A DNA stretch of 64,000 bases from Calliphora vicina (taxonomy: Eukaryota > Arthropoda > Insecta > Diptera > Calliphoridae): positions 41,416,278 to 41,480,277 of the forward strand of contig NC_088784.1 in NCBI RefSeq assembly GCF_958450345.1. Reading direction: 5' to 3'. The notes beneath the pieces were generated by a model. The model did no database searches. It had not been told where the DNA came from and saw only the letters and a program-made list of their open reading frames with translations. Of the stretch, positions 25,693 through 38,681 are shown piece after piece (the stretch's first letter is position 1; each line of letters starts with the position of its first letter). Both the position numbers and the translations under genes were made by a program.

Positions 25693-26229
25693 ATAAAATA
25701 TAAATGTGTGTTTTTTTCCTTTTGACTATATGTATTCACATATATTTATTATAGAGTATGCTTATATTATCCTTTTTAATATTTCAATAACTTGTTAAAG
25801 TAGCAAGAGAAAGGAGAAGCGAAAAAAACCAACATCACCAATACCAACAAACTAAAAAGCAATATGTACCGCATTATACATACACACACAAACAAACGCT
25901 AATACACACATATGTATTTAGTATTATCTGAGTAAAAAGTTGTAGTATTAATATAAAAAATATAAAATAAAACAACAACATAAAAAGTATAAACAAATAT
26001 CCCCATGTGTGTATATTAAGATTCACCTCAAAAAAAAAAAACTTCAATGTTCCAATCTTAAGCTTAACGAAAACATTTCTAATAAATATTGCACGAAACT
26101 GCAGAATTTAGCCAAAGCAAATATTTTTCATTTAAATGCATCTTATCTTTAATCCTGTCGGAAATTCTTCCAACACATTTTATGCAAACATTTTTTACCT
26201 GAACTTCAATTTAACTAAAATAGCTTTTA

Positions 26230-26430
26230 AGCTGAACCAACATTACCGATGTAAGAACCGCTAAAATACCGTTGCCGATATTCTATAAATAATTTAAATT
26301 ATAAAAATGCCAGATTTTGATTAAAATTTATTAATAATATAATTCAGGATAAAATTACCGTTATCAATAAAATACCGTTAACGTAATAACAGCAATTACC
26401 GTTACCGAAATAATCCAAAAAGCGTAACCA
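26230..26430. repeat. Degenerate TACCGTTA-type repeats
   Basis: Several spaced copies of ACCGTTA/ACCGTTGCC-like words (AAATACCGTTGCCGATATTC, AAATTACCGTTATC, AATACCGTTAACG, AATTACCGTTACCG) in AT-rich DNA. No clean period. Confidence 0.4.
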
Positions 26431-29402
26431 CTTTATTTAGCACCAATTTGTTTGGCGTGTTTACTCTTACAAGTGTTTTGTAAGATCAAACAGTATCAAA
26501 TAAAATAAAACTAAGTTTTTTGTTTAGAATCATACTAAGTAAAATAAGTTTTTGAAATAAATAAAAGAATTCAAATGTATTTTATTCAGTGGTTACGTCT
26601 TTTCGTCAAATATTGGCCATGTGTGACCCTACCTTTACTGTTACATTTTAAGCGTTTCGAAATGAAACCTTTATAACTTTGTTTGGGCCATCCTAATTTG
26701 TATACATACGTCTACAACCGAACAATATACTATATATTTTTTGATGGATAAGTAATAATGCAGCATACATAATACTTATAAGTTATATTAGAGGGTGTTA
26801 CACTTTGTTGTTTTTGTATTGTCATTGTTTTTAAGAGAAAATAAGGTCTTGAATTTATAATGCCTTCTACATATTTATATTAATATGGGCATTTCAATAC
26901 CGTTATTTATTTCTAAAATATCAAGGGAAATAACAGTATATATTATTAGTAAATACAATTAGTCATATTTAAACAAAAACAATCATTGAATGATTGTATA
27001 ATAAATACAATTTAATGTCCTATAAAACTAAAAAATATATTTTCGGTTTCAGGAAACCAGGTGATAATGGATTTTGCGGAACCGGAATTAAACAATTATT
27101 TTAGTTGGAAACATCTGCAACTGTTTTTTGGGGCGACCCTTAAATATATACAAGTTTATTATATATACATACATATATATACATATATGCTGTATTATCA
27201 ATATGTATTATGTATGTATTTTTTTTTTTTATTTTTACTTAGTTTATTCTTCTAATATTTTTCTGTTTATAAACACATTTTTGTATTTATTGTAGTCGCA
27301 TAGTATGCATAAATATTAGTAATTCTTTTTAGCTAATATTCACGTACTTGTTATTGTTGTGTTTTTCTAACAAAAAATGTTAAACAGATAAAATTTACTT
27401 ACTCAAAACCTCTCTATTGCGAGGACTTAATGAAAATTTTCTAGGAATATTTTAACTTTATTCAGCTGCCATCAACTACAATTTCGAGTATGTTTAGTCA
27501 GCGATAAACAATAACTTGCAATTTTACAGGTTTTTAATAGTTTAGCCACAATATAATGATTAAAATTTTCTAAAGGTTAACAAATATATATCGTTAGTGT
27601 GCACTCGTTCCCTTTTCACAATTTTTACAGGTCCCTTTTAACAACTTTTACAGGCGACTAAAAGCGTTCTAAAATCCTTCGTTTTAGATATTTTTAAAAT
27701 CTATTAACTTAATATTTTTACTTATTTGGTACAGTTTATAATAAATCAACGGAGTTTGGAAGAACTTTGGCGACTAAAAGTATATCTTTTGTGAAATAGG
27801 CAATGGAGCAACGTCTTTAATATCAGTAGTCGGGATGACAATTAATTGTAAAATTTATATTTAATGAATAAATTCATAATTGAAATTGACAGCAGTACCT
27901 ATCTATAAGCATGTGTTAGTGAAAAAGTACCTAACTCTATACATGTGTTACAAAATTACAAATGTGTTGGTAGCTTTTAAATTTTCTCCAGGCAACAGAG
28001 TTCTATAAAAATGTTTTAAATTTTAATTTGTATGAATTTTCAATACCAAAAAATTGTAACTCTATGCTATAATTTAAATTCTACAATAACAAAAAATTAC
28101 ATGTCAGAAAATCCAAAAATATTTTTTCTTGATTTGTGCAAAATAGAAATGTTTTAACAACGAAAGTGAGCAAAAAGTGTTTTAAAAAAATAAAGTATAA
28201 TATGTGTAAAAACATTATTTTTATCAAAATTTAAAAGTTAAAATTTCAAGAAATTTCATTGGTTCACATTTCTCTGAACTCACACGGTACCCGTATATGT
28301 GAGAGTGTAATTTTAAAAATTGAGAGTCGGACTAATTGGTATACTTTGGTACATGATGCAACAGTAGAAAATAAATTCTCAATTATACAATTCTTGTAAC
28401 GTCAAACAAAAAAAATATAAAAAATTAAAAAAAAAATCAAAATATTGTATCATGCTTTGGTAGTTACTTTTAATTTCATTTGTCTGTGATAGTAATTTAG
28501 CAATTTGAAAAAATTGACTTAGCACATTTGATACTTCAATTTTAATTTACAACAAGAAAAACGAAAAATTGTAAACGAATATTGTATTTGTTTTATTCGT
28601 TTTGTATTCAAATATAATTTTGTATAAAAAGTGGACTTGGTACGTTTGCTCACTAAGCTAGCGATATTTAAGAAACTTCTCAGCCAGACCATGTTCAAAT
28701 GAATGTATGTCTGTGTGATAATGATATTTGTTTTTTTGTGCACATGTACATATATTCACAAAATGAATATGTATATTAGGGTAGCCCAATAAAGCTATTT
28801 GAAAATCATTTGAAAGAAATTTGTGTCCAAATCCAAATAATACATAATTTGTTTAATATTTCGCAAACATTTTTAAAATTTTGTACAGAATACAGAGAGT
28901 AATCCTAGTGCCCTGTTAAAAAAAATAGCATATTACTTAACTTATCCAATTGTGACACAAAGTTGACAAATTTTCAATGAATTTTAAATGAAACAAGTTT
29001 GACTCAATTTACGCTGTCTTGTGCCAACGCCATGTTAAAATAGCTTTAGAACCAAATCAAATTATGGCATCCAGTTCTGTATAGGTTTCCTAATTTAGTA
29101 CTAACATATAAGTATTAAATTGAGAAGATTATTTATATGATGAGAATTTAAGACAATTATATTTTACAATTAAACAATCTTAGATATTTTGAAAATTCAT
29201 ACAAATTAGAAAATGTTTGAACTTATTTGGAAATATGTTTAAACATTGCGATACCTTGTTAAGGACCTTTAATTTGATGTCAAGTTATATGTATAAAATA
29301 AGAAACGGAAAAAAGAGCTTTAAATCCAAGAAAAGGAATTTTTGAATATATTTATAATGTTAATTTCAATATAGGAAAATTCAAATCTAATGACCACAAA
29401 CA

Positions 29403-29441
29403 CTACTCCCTCTATCCTACTCCCTCTATCCTACCTCCCTA
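29403..29441. repeat. Tandem CTACTCCCTCTATC repeat
   Basis: Two exact 14-bp copies followed by a degenerate third in a pyrimidine-rich run. Confidence 0.8.
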
Positions 29442-30539
29442 TTTCCTAGTTCAAACACAATGCTTTGCATGAGTAGGGGTCATCCCCCAAGTGCTGGTCC
29501 AAGAAAAAAAATTTTATTTGAAAACAAAATACAAACGAGGCACCTTAATATAGTACATATGTATATTTAAGCATGTATTTATACGTATATACATACATAT
29601 GTATGCGAACGTGTTAGTTTGTTTATTTATTATATATTTGTTTGTGTGCGATTATCAAGCCAGCAAATACATTTGCGCTTCATCAAAAATAAACATCATC
29701 ATAAAATATGTAAACGTAATTTTTGTTTTTCAGCTTTATTTTTTACGTTTTTCCTTTTTTTGTTTGCTTCTGTTGTCTCTTGTTGTGCATATATACAGTT
29801 TTTTGTTTCTATTTTTTTTGGCAACAAGCAACAGGAAATTCGTTGTGTAAAAACTACGCTCTTACAATTCACACATTCGCAGTTGTACAAAACATTGCAC
29901 TGTATGTGTTTTCAACTTCATCTTGTACATATTAAAACCATAAAGTTTCTTTTAACAAAGTGTTAAGAGTTTCTATTAAAAAAAAAACAAAATATCTTTT
30001 TAGCTATACAAAAACACATTGTATTGTTTATGTATGAGTGTGTGTATATGCATTGCAGAATCATTGATGTCTATGTGTGTATATTTGAGCTAATATGGCT
30101 TTTAAATTTACGTTTTTTTTTCTCTTCTAAATTTAATTTAAAACAAAATTTATTCAGTTTTATGTTTTATCACAAAAATAAACAAGAAAGTGTGCTGGAG
30201 ATTTACTTTTTTTTCTTTTTCAAATCTCGTTTAAAATCCATTTTCAAAGAAACAAATTTATATTTTTTTACAGCCTACGTATTTCGGAGAAAATATTTTA
30301 TTGCTGCTAAAATATCATAAAAAAAATCTATGACATTCATAATGCTGTATATATATATTTATAGATGGCATGTTATCAAATAAATAATATTTTTTTATAT
30401 CAATCTCACGCCACTTTTAAAATGAGTTATGTTATTTAATCAGTATTCATGTGAGACTTCATTGACGGCTTATTAGTAGATATGTGCAAAGGGTGAAAAA
30501 TATTGTTGACTTAAGAGAATTAGAATTAAATAAAACAGT

Positions 30540-31160
30540 TTTATCTTAACGTATGGAAGTATTCAAAATCCGAAACTGGAAACCTGTTAATCGGGTTTTT
30601 CTGTTTGAAAAGGACAATAAAAAAAGGTTAACCGGTTTTTATGATTAAGATTTACCTTGTTTTTTCAAAAAAATGGAGTTACCTAGTTTTTCCAAAAGAA
30701 AACAAATTATATTTTACGGAATTAAGGCAACTTTAGTAAATATTTGTTGGAAAACATTAACTATTTAACTCAGCACATTAATTTATCCGTTTTTTATGAA
30801 TAAATGGAGTTACCCAGTTTTTCCAAATAATATTTTTGCTCCTTTTATATAAGAAAAATAAGCCGAGTTTTTTCTGATTTAAAAGGTTTACCCTTTATGC
30901 ATAAACTATAAACTAACTTCTTGATTCTATGAAATTCATAGACCAGTTTTATGAATAAAGAACTTCAGAAAAGATATGTAAGCATTCTTTGAATTCTCAG
31001 GATTTGTCATTTTTATGTTAAAAATTTGTAGCATGTGACCCGAATTTATTTTATTGCTCTCTTTCTTCCTTACTTTTCGAAATAACGTCGTTTTTAACTT
31101 CTAAACTTTTTTTGTTTTTTAAGAAACTATGGAGATACCTTGTTTTTTCAACAAAAGCAT
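30540..31160. repeat. Degenerate repeats of GGAGTTACC-AGTTTTTCC type
   Basis: A diverged unit resembling AATGGAGTTACCYAGTTTTT recurs near 30672, 30805 and 31128, along with AACCGGTTTTT motifs. Possibly an old transposon; ends not visible. Confidence 0.35.
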
Positions 31161-31172
31161 GAAGTTAGCAAA

Positions 31173-31297
31173 TCTATATATATAAAAATTAAATGGACCA
31201 TGTATGTAATGCCATCACGATTTGAAATTTTCAGGAGATGGTTTGTAAAGAAAAAAAATTAAAAAATTCGGAAATTTTAATTTTAAAGCCGGGCGGA
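31173..31297 (+). mobile_element. Helitron fragment
   Basis: Keeps the 5' TCTATATATATAAAAATTAA start, the AGGAGATGGTTTGTAAAG segment and a degenerate GCCGGGCGG tail, but lacks most of the interior and the CTAG end. It is a deleted relative of the three longer copies. Confidence 0.65.
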
Positions 31298-33825
31298 TTT
31301 AGTTTTAATATAAAAATAACTTTTAAATGAGAAACTATATCAAAATTTCGATCGGGCAGAGTGATAGTAAATGAAACGTACATATTATTTTTGGTGATAT
31401 CTCAATTTTCGCAAAAAGTGGAGTTTTTCCATACGACCACAAATTTAAAGAAATGTGGACTACTGCTATCAATAATATTGCTCCACTGCTATTTGAGAGT
31501 GATTTTGAAAGGAAACCATTTTATAAAAATTTAAAATAAAGGAATTTGGAACGTTTTTTGTGTCTTCTGTAAAATTTTTGATAATGGACTTATCACGTTT
31601 GAACATTAAGCTAACGATTTTCTTTACACGTAAATCCATTTATTCAAGGTCACATTTATTTCATTCTTTATGAAATTTGAATTCCTTGGTAGTTAATACA
31701 TAGTACAAATGTAAATGTAACAAACTTAAAATTTTTATTTATTTTCATCGGAATGTCATATTGTATTTCATGAGAATTTCTTTATTTATATTATTTTCTT
31801 CGAACTCTGGCAGTAGCAATGTTGTTGCATTAATTACTGCTCATATGCTAAAGAGATTATTTGGAAATTTTAAATTAGAATTTCTTTAAAACTTTATTTT
31901 TTTAATTGAATTTTAATGATTTCACTTTAATTTGAAAAAATAACTTGTTAGTTGCAAGTTTGCACAACACAACTGCTGCTTTAAAATAAAATATTTCTTT
32001 GAAAAGAAAAATAAAACGTTAATGAGAAATAAACATAAGTAGCAGATACTAACAGATATATGTAGTTAAAGCTTTAACTGTCTATTTATTCTATACATTT
32101 TAGATTTCAGTATCAAAATTAATTTAATCTCAAATATATAATAAATGCGGGTACAGGACAACATGCAAATTCTATACTCAAATTTCATTGCAAAATCAAA
32201 CTCAATGTCTTCTTATGTCAATGCCACGCTACGCAAATTATTTACCGCTGTCATGAAGAATACTTGCTGCTGTTCCTGTTTTCAAGAACGAAAAACTGCA
32301 GATTAAAGAAGTTTGGTTTTCTCAATGTTTCATTTGCTTCTATTCTGTCGCAAAGCTAATCCGACCTCATCTGCCAATTATTTATTTATCGTACAGATAC
32401 ATTCAATCAGTTGACTGACATGAGTTCCAAATGAATACTGAAAGACTTTATCATGCCAGGCCTAATTACCTGGCAGACATGCAGGATAATGAATTTTTCA
32501 AAAGATTCCGTCTGTCGATGGCCACATTAAACAGCTGATTTATGTAAACATGTTGTCACTTGAAGGCAGGGTTCCCAAATTTCACATATATTTTGAGAGC
32601 TATTGCCAACTTAAAATAATGTTTTTTTGTCGGTATTTTGAGAAAACCAAAATTGTTAACGGACAGTTTATCGGCCTAATAAATTTATGTCGATATTTAG
32701 TAACAGGCAGTTTGTCGATACATTGAGAAAACGGGCCTAAATGTAATTTGTAGATAGTTTTTGTTTCATTCTCGGGTTCATTTATTAGCGAACAATGATC
32801 AGCCAGATAAAATATTTTAATTGATCTACGTTTTTGAAATTTTACAGGTATTGCGAATTTCGAATAAAATATAAATTATTTAGGTCAAACTTTATTGCAG
32901 ACATTAAGCATCATCTTAAGCCTTTTTTCATAGTGGATGTATTTTAAAATGTTTAGAAAACATTTTATATTCCAAATGATCAATATTCTTTTTATGAGCT
33001 TTTCATGTGAAAATGTCATACTGTGTGGGAGTAAATACCTACTATTTATTTGTTGTTCTCATCCATGCATGTTATCAACATAGCTATTGTAGTTGTCATT
33101 CACCACTGTATATTTAAGAATATGTGTATTTGGAGCGTCATCTACATTTTTAACTATGTTACACTAAGGATTTCATTACACACACTTCCGTTTCCTAATG
33201 ATACCTTTTTCTTTTCTTTCTTCTTTCTTTCTTTCAGTTGGGCTGTTGCAACTTTTCCGTATACAGAGTTACTGTTGTTGTTTTTGTTTCGCCTTTTGTT
33301 GTGTGTGCTAATAAGAATTTGTTGAACGTCAAGCTTAACAAGCTTAAGACAAACAAAAGAAATGTCGAACAAAGAAACTATGAAAACTAGCATGAACAAA
33401 ATGGAGACAACTAACAACAATACTTGATTTGATTCATCCACACAAATCTAAATTACGAACGGAGTAGCGAAGACGAAAACTAAAAAAAAAGTAGTTTACT
33501 TTTCGCAAAACTTTTATCAAGCGGAAATCACATGCTCATGCAAAAACACGCATACACACAAACACAAAAACAAATGCTCGCTCATTCTTTTAAAAACTAT
33601 TAAAATTAAAATTAAACGCACACAGTAAGTGTAAATATACATAGTAAGTAGATAAGATATGCACATTAGACTGGTACATATTGCATGGATTCCAAAAATA
33701 AATACACACATGTTTCAAATCAATCAGACAAATGATTTGTCACAAATCGATTATCATTGGGTAACATGACAAAATGTAAACAATATATAAATAATGTGTT
33801 AACAAATTTTCAGCACTTAAAATGG

Positions 33826-34285
33826 TGTATTCATTGGATCTTTGATGGTTTGGGGCTGTGTGTCAGCTGCAGGATCTAGCAATATTGTATTCATTGAATG
33901 TAGAATGAACAGCGGAGACTACTTATAAATTTTAAAGGACAATTTAAAAGTAAGTGCCGAACATTTAAGTCTTGTAACTCCATGAGTATTTCAGCAAGAC
34001 TTTGAGCCAGTGCACACCACCAGCATTGTTGAGGATCGGCTATTTTATATAACTTGCATAAGAAGTTAAATTCACCTCCACAATTTCCAGACCTTAACCC
34101 AATAGAGCACCTGCGGGAAATTTTAGACCGAAATATTGGAAAACCAAGCAATTCATCTAAGGACGAACTTCTAACGTTTTTTAACAGGGAAATTACTAAA
34201 GATATAACTGAGCATCTTGTAAACACCATGAAAAGGCGACTAGAGGCCGTAATTGAGCTAAATGGAGGACCAACAAAATATTATT
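33826..34285 (+). pseudogene. Tc1-type transposase fossil (C-terminal half)
   Basis: Encodes the catalytic C-terminal part of a Tc1/mariner DDE transposase in broken frames. Visible in order are LMVWGCVSAAGSSNIVFIE (family motif MVWG...G...FIEG), VFQQDFEPVHTT (the second catalytic aspartate in QQD), FPDLNPIEHLREILDR (catalytic glutamate in NPIE) and MKRRLEAVIELNGGPTKY (C-terminal family motif). In-frame stops occur at about 33928 and before VFQQD, and the frame shifts near 34050, so it is inactive. The first catalytic aspartate and the DNA-binding domain are missing. A LINE fragment follows directly. Superfamily assignment is confident; the particular lineage is not. Confidence 0.85.
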
Positions 34286-34369
34286 TTTTTATTTTCGGGT
34301 TTTAGTAATATAAAATAGAGCTTTATCCATCAACTATATACTAATTTTTGACTGTTGTTTTTAGGTATT

Positions 34370-35110
34370 TTTCATTTTTCCCAGATACTACGGACAACTG
34401 CATTGCTGATGATTTTGCCAAAAAAAAGCGCCATACTACCTGACGGAGACATATATTCCTTATGTGAGATTCCGTTATCCAAATGCAAGCTTCAGATTAG
34501 TAACTTCTACTATGAGCTAGCTCAGACTAGATGGGGTTGTGAACCCACATGCACTATAACCATAACGATATGGCCCCGACTGAACAACATATCTCTTGGC
34601 TTAACACGCTCACAATTGAGTGGTGTAGTGGCGATCATTACCGGCCACTGCACTTTTGGCAATCACGCGAGGAGACTTGGCTTGCATTACAACGACTTCT
34701 GCATAAGTTGTCAAAAGGAGTATGAGGATGAGACCATTTTTTATCATCTTTGTCACTGTCTGGCATTAGGAGATCTACGCTTAAGATTCCTGAGACATTG
34801 TTCCCTAAATAGACTTTCTGAGCTCTCGAATATGAGGCTTAAGGGCATTAATGCCTTTATAAGGAGTAGTAATTGGTTGAAAAGACCAGATATGGGGATC
34901 TATTTAGAGTAACCAAATAAGCGCGGACTCATTTGTACGCAATCTTAAAAATCTCCTCCCTCTCACTTTCTTCGGACATCTTCTTCTTAACTTTTCAATC
35001 TTCCCCTTCTCTCTTTTCATTTCTATTTGTCCCTCTTTTTCTGACTTCAAATCAAATCTTTATAGTGGATTTTCAAGCCTTTTTTTGCTGTTGACCTTTG
35101 TAATCTATGC
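34370..35110 (+). pseudogene. 5'-truncated LINE 3' end (RNase H end plus zinc-knuckle tail)
   Basis: Remnant of a non-LTR retrotransposon ORF2 C-terminus. The frame with DNCIADDFAK at about 34390-34425 is the last RNase H motif (N..AD.LA). A single-base slip in the following A run moves into the long frame that ends at 34912. That frame carries GVVAIITGHCTFGNHARRLG, then CISCQKEYEDETIFYHLCHC, a C-x2-C...H-x-x-C-type knuckle, and a RSSNWL end. This layout is typical of LOA/I-group elements, which carry RNase H. The region after the stop is pyrimidine-rich like a LINE 3' UTR. Everything upstream (endonuclease, reverse transcriptase) is missing, consistent with 5' truncation on insertion. Confidence 0.8.
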
Positions 35111-35252
35111 AAGAATAATAATATGACATACAACAACAAATTATTCATGCTTTTAAAACAAAAAAATTGGTTTCTTACAAATCCCTGTACAAGGTTTTAT
35201 GGCGATGCATCACAGGATATCAATATCCGATCATCCCAATACTAAAAGCAAC

Positions 35253-36379
35253 ATATCGAGCCCTTAGCGCCAAATTATATTTACAGGAGAAGGCTTTTTT
35301 GATTATTTTGAAATTTATCCCTTTAATGCATATTAAGCTTAATAAGCTTGATACTAATTCAGATTCTAATTCAGAAAAATCAAATGGAGTACGAAAAGTT
35401 TCAGCTAACGAAATTCTAAATCAAACTAAAGCTAAATGAAATATAATAAATAAAAATCAACTAAATATTTGATACTTTATAGAAAAATAAAAGTAAACAT
35501 CATGCATTTAAGGGTTAAACATAGAATTAAAAATGTTATAATGCGATAAAATATTTATAACTTTTTAAAAATTAAAAACTCATGGAATACTTTATTGAAA
35601 AATGTGACAATAACTGTTTTTTATTTTGATATATATTTGACACATACATTTCTTGTTAGTCCAGCAAATGAAAAATGGTGAAATATTTGGACCTGCTGTT
35701 ATCAATAAACTGGAGTAGAGTGGGTAAAAATTTTAAAATATAATTTTCAAATGCGAAAATCGTCACCTCAATAAAACAATATTGTATAAGCATATTATAT
35801 TATTATTGCATAATAATAATCTATATAACTGATTCCATATGTGGTCAAAATTTGGTGAAATTCTACTTCCACAAAGTGGGTCAAAAAATCAATTGAAATA
35901 TTAATTTTGTTCTAACACAAAAATTTTAGATTCTATTATTTCGAAATGGCAAAAAAAATTATACACTATTGTTTTATTAAGGGGACGATATAGTGTTCGA
36001 GGCGGATATATGTAATTTTATAAAATCGGAACACAATCGAAGAAATATGATCGTTTTAAAAATTTTAACATATGTTCCTGAAGTATGCTAATTTGGGGAC
36101 CCCCAAATTTAAACTCAACAGCACTTCCTCATTGCGCGTATGAAATTTCATTCAAACCAATCTAAGCAATTAGAAGTTACAGATTTATATCCCTCTATTT
36201 TTCTATACCGCTGTGTGTCGCTTATGATAAAATTCGTTTACTGTAAAATGTAAACATTGACTTACGATAAAATCTTACCTCCTATATTTTTGTAGTTACT
36301 AACAATTTTGATATTCAGAGAACTCTAAAACATCAGTCTGTTCAAAAATTATTATAATTTGGCGCTAAGGGGTCGATAT
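35253..36379. mobile_element. 1.1-kb inverted-repeat element, CCCTTAGCGCCAAATTATA ends
   Basis: Left end ATATCGAGCCCTTAGCGCC and complement of the right end ATATCGACCCCTTAGCGCC, both continuing AAATTATA (27 bp, one mismatch by eye). The interior is AT-rich and has no transposase. An open frame of 90 codons crosses the left end and is not recognisable. Confidence 0.6.
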
Positions 36380-37465
36380 ATTTATCATATGCTCAACAAG
36401 AATTGTAAATTGGCTTTAATCGAATTGCTGGTATCGTCAAGTTTTATATTTTATTGGACTAGTCTAATGGAAATAGCACAAGTTGTAGATGTTAACTCTT
36501 TACTTATTAAACATAATAAATATGTATGTCTGTAAATATGTGTATAAACACATACTAAAATATACATGTTAAACATACTTATTTATATCGTTACCTAAAA
36601 TGCAAAACGGCCTAACCATCAAACATAACTATTATGTTAATGCAGTAAATTTATGTAGATATTTTTTATAAATTTTAAATTTAAATTACAGTTAAAATTA
36701 TTGAAATGTCCAGAATAAGCATAAGATAATTCAATCAAACAGTTATGGCTTATAAAACTTTAGCTAACGATATTTTACCAGAATGTAAGTAAGTAAGTTT
36801 ACTATAGAAATAAGTACATGGTTAAATGACATACATATTTGTTGACAGTTATTATATGGGAAAAAAATAATTCATACGAATATTTTAATATTTTAACACT
36901 CGCAGAATACATTTTCAACAATAAATTACGAAAAGAAAGACACTACAACCCACATCAGGATCAGTAGCACAACGCAACACAATTAATATAAAGTGTTTTT
37001 TTAGAACATAATATTCAGTGTGAGTTTGTATGTGTGTTTGTTTGTTTGTTTACGTTGGTGTTGGTGTCAGTGTTTGGATATGTTTGAGTAGTTGTTCGCA
37101 GATCCTTTATTTCTAGACACTACAGCAAACATTTAACAACAAATTTTATATCCTTAAAGTTGTAAAACATAAGTTTGCTTTTTTATCTATCTTGTTCTCT
37201 TTTTTTTGTTGTTGTTATTGTTGCTTTTTTGTTTTTCTTTTTCATTTGAGTTGTCATTGTCATTGTTGTTGCAAGACATAGTTTTGCTGATGATGTTTCC
37301 ATTTTTTTCATTTACGTATGTAGGCAAGTGTTTCATTATTCGTTTAGTTTATTTAGTTCTTTATTTTATTTGCCATAAAATGTGCTGTGTAAAATTTGTG
37401 CGCTTTTTTTAGGACGTTCGTGTTTTGTTTTATATTTTTAGTTAGTACAATTGTTGTAAACTTAC

Positions 37466-37602
37466 ATAAAACTGTGAGATCAACTTCAGCCTTAAGTGGT
37501 GTCTGTGACATGACGTTGCTGGCTTCACACCTAAACCGAGCCTTGTTATCGCTGGCCTCAGCTGTGAACGTATAAATGTTCTCCGACAAACGTCCCGACG
37601 TT
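37466..37602 (-). CDS. sns: sns/hbs-like exon 4 of window: second half of Ig domain 2
   Basis: This exon completes the second Ig domain and lies only 214 bp downstream of the previous exon. The acceptor is ttttattttgcag and the donor GTAAGT. After the split arginine codon the frame reads TSGRLSENIYTFTAEASDNK, then ARFRCEASNVMSQTPLKAEV and DLTVL. DNKARFRCEASN carries the second Ig cysteine. The final base T joins TT of the next exon to give phenylalanine (VLF-APTH), so the domain boundary is again phase 1. Length is 137 bp, and exons 3 and 4 total 291 bp (97 codons), a regular Ig unit. The sequence is richer in G+C than the surrounding intron, as expected for coding DNA in this AT-rich background. 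There is no frameshift or stop. Confidence 0.92.
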
Positions 37603-37816
37603 CTGCAAAATAAAAAAAGAAACAAACAAAACAAAATAATAGAGTAGAGTAGAAAAGTTTGAAAACAAATTGTTTTTGAATGATGATGGGTGTAAGGGAA
37701 ACGTGTGAACAATATTAAACAAATTTAAATTAGTGAAACTTAATTTTGAGAATTCATTTAGCATGAATTAAAATAATCATGATTTGTTCAAAATTTTGTA
37801 ATTTTTGATAACATAC

Positions 37817-37970
37817 CTATAAGCCATTCGAATTTGTGAACCATTTTTGTACCATATTAATTGAGCTGGTGGATTGCCACCTCTACTGCGACACATCAAT
37901 TCCACAGTTTGTCCTCGTCTTAAGGTTTCACCTTGTGTATAACCTTCAATATATGGTGGGCCAGGAGGAT
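37817..37970 (-). CDS. sns: sns/hbs-like exon 3 of window: first half of Ig domain 2
   Basis: This exon encodes the first half of the second Ig domain. The acceptor is tttttaatttttcag and the donor GTATGT. The split codon T/AT gives the tyrosine of the linker YPPGPPYIEGY. The body has GETLRRGQTVELMCRSRGGN with the first cysteine, then PPAQLIWYKNGSQIRMAY with the core tryptophan. GGNPPAQLIWYKNG is a hallmark-like nephrin/Sns sequence, and NGS is a potential N-glycosylation site. The exon is 154 bp and ends AG, completed to arginine by the first base of the next exon, a phase 2 break inside the domain. Ectodomain Ig repeats of this family bind partners on the neighbouring cell. A frame that reads through the acceptor and donor would add spurious intron residues at each end; the splice sites set the true limits. 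Confidence 0.92.
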
Positions 37971-38045
37971 CTGAAAAATTAAAAAAAAAAAACAAACATA
38001 TATTAATGTTTCATTCAAAACTTTAATTGAAATATAATTTCTAAT

Positions 38046-38159
38046 AAACAAGCAAGAGAGCTATATTCGGCTGTGCCAAAGCTTTTATACCCTACACCAA
38101 ATTATACTTTGTTTCGAATGAAAACTTTTTCAAATCAGATGTATATGAATATATATGTA
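38046..38159 (-). repeat. INE-1/DINE-1-like terminal fragment (variant A)
   Basis: Starts AACAAGCAAGAGAGCTATAT then TCGGCTGTGCC and TATACCCTACACCAAA. This is the reverse complement of the end of the copy at 41097-42078. A Tc1-type MITE follows immediately at 38160. Confidence 0.65.
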
Positions 38160-38681
38160 CAGTGGTGGCCACCAGTTTAAGACAAATACTTGAATTTTTT
38201 TCATCAACTGAATTTTAAGTGCGTTAGAGCCAAAATAAAAGGACCTCTAAAGGTATGCAATTTATTATTAATGTTTCTAGTTTCTCAAAAATGTTTGGAA
38301 AAATCGTTAAAACATATATGGACAAATATATGTGGAAATACGTTGACCCACCTCAGCGAACATTCGCTGTTAATAACATGATCTGACCGAAACTAATGGA
38401 ACTAAAATTACGAAATTTGGTCCGAATATTTTATAATAATAAAAATATAATGATATAAATGTGAGAAAATATGTTTATTTAAAAAAAAAATGTTTGGTCA
38501 AGTTGTAGACAAATCTTATGAGTTCGTGGTGAATATATATGAATTGATACAGTCGAATAAAACACACTAGTGAGTTAAAACAGTCCTCATGCATACATAT
38601 TTGTGGAAATATTTGAAAAATAATTGACAATTACATGGAATTTAGCAAACAATTTGTGTCTTAATTACCTGGCCACCACTG
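38160..38681. mobile_element. Tc1-type non-autonomous element
   Basis: 522 bp with ends CAGTGGTGGCCACCAGTTTA and, on the complement, CAGTGGTGGCCAGGTAATTA, both followed by AGACA. Flanked on each side by TA. CAGTG ends with a TA duplication are typical of Tc1-like elements. No transposase. Confidence 0.78.

Larger units (their letters stand above)
22237..37465 (-). other. Intron 4 (15,229 bp)
   Basis: The longest complete intron here. It contains a MITE (23062-23312), Helitrons (23490-23795 and a fragment at 31173), a decayed coding-like stretch (23955-24281), an inverted-repeat element at 25224-25692, degenerate repeats at 26230-26430 and 30540-31160, Tc1 and LINE remnants at 33.8-35.1 kb, and an inverted-repeat element at 35253-36379. 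The stretches at 27-29.3 kb, 29.5-30.5 kb, 31.6-33.8 kb and 36.4-37.4 kb show nothing I can name. Confidence 0.85.

Noticed and set aside
29599..29966. Overlapping 70-115-codon open frames in three frames
   Set aside because: All are phenylalanine/leucine-rich products of a T-rich tract; no frame is favoured.
31300..31600. Possible relation to the interior of 35253-36379
   Set aside because: Only a short CTGCTRTCAATAA-like match was seen; too weak to call a repeat family.
34054..34229. Minus-strand open frame opposite the Tc1 fossil
   Set aside because: Shadow of the plus-strand transposase sequence, which carries the family motifs.
35167..35439. 90-codon open frame
   Set aside because: Crosses the boundary of an inverted-repeat element and resembles no family I know; kept only as a note.
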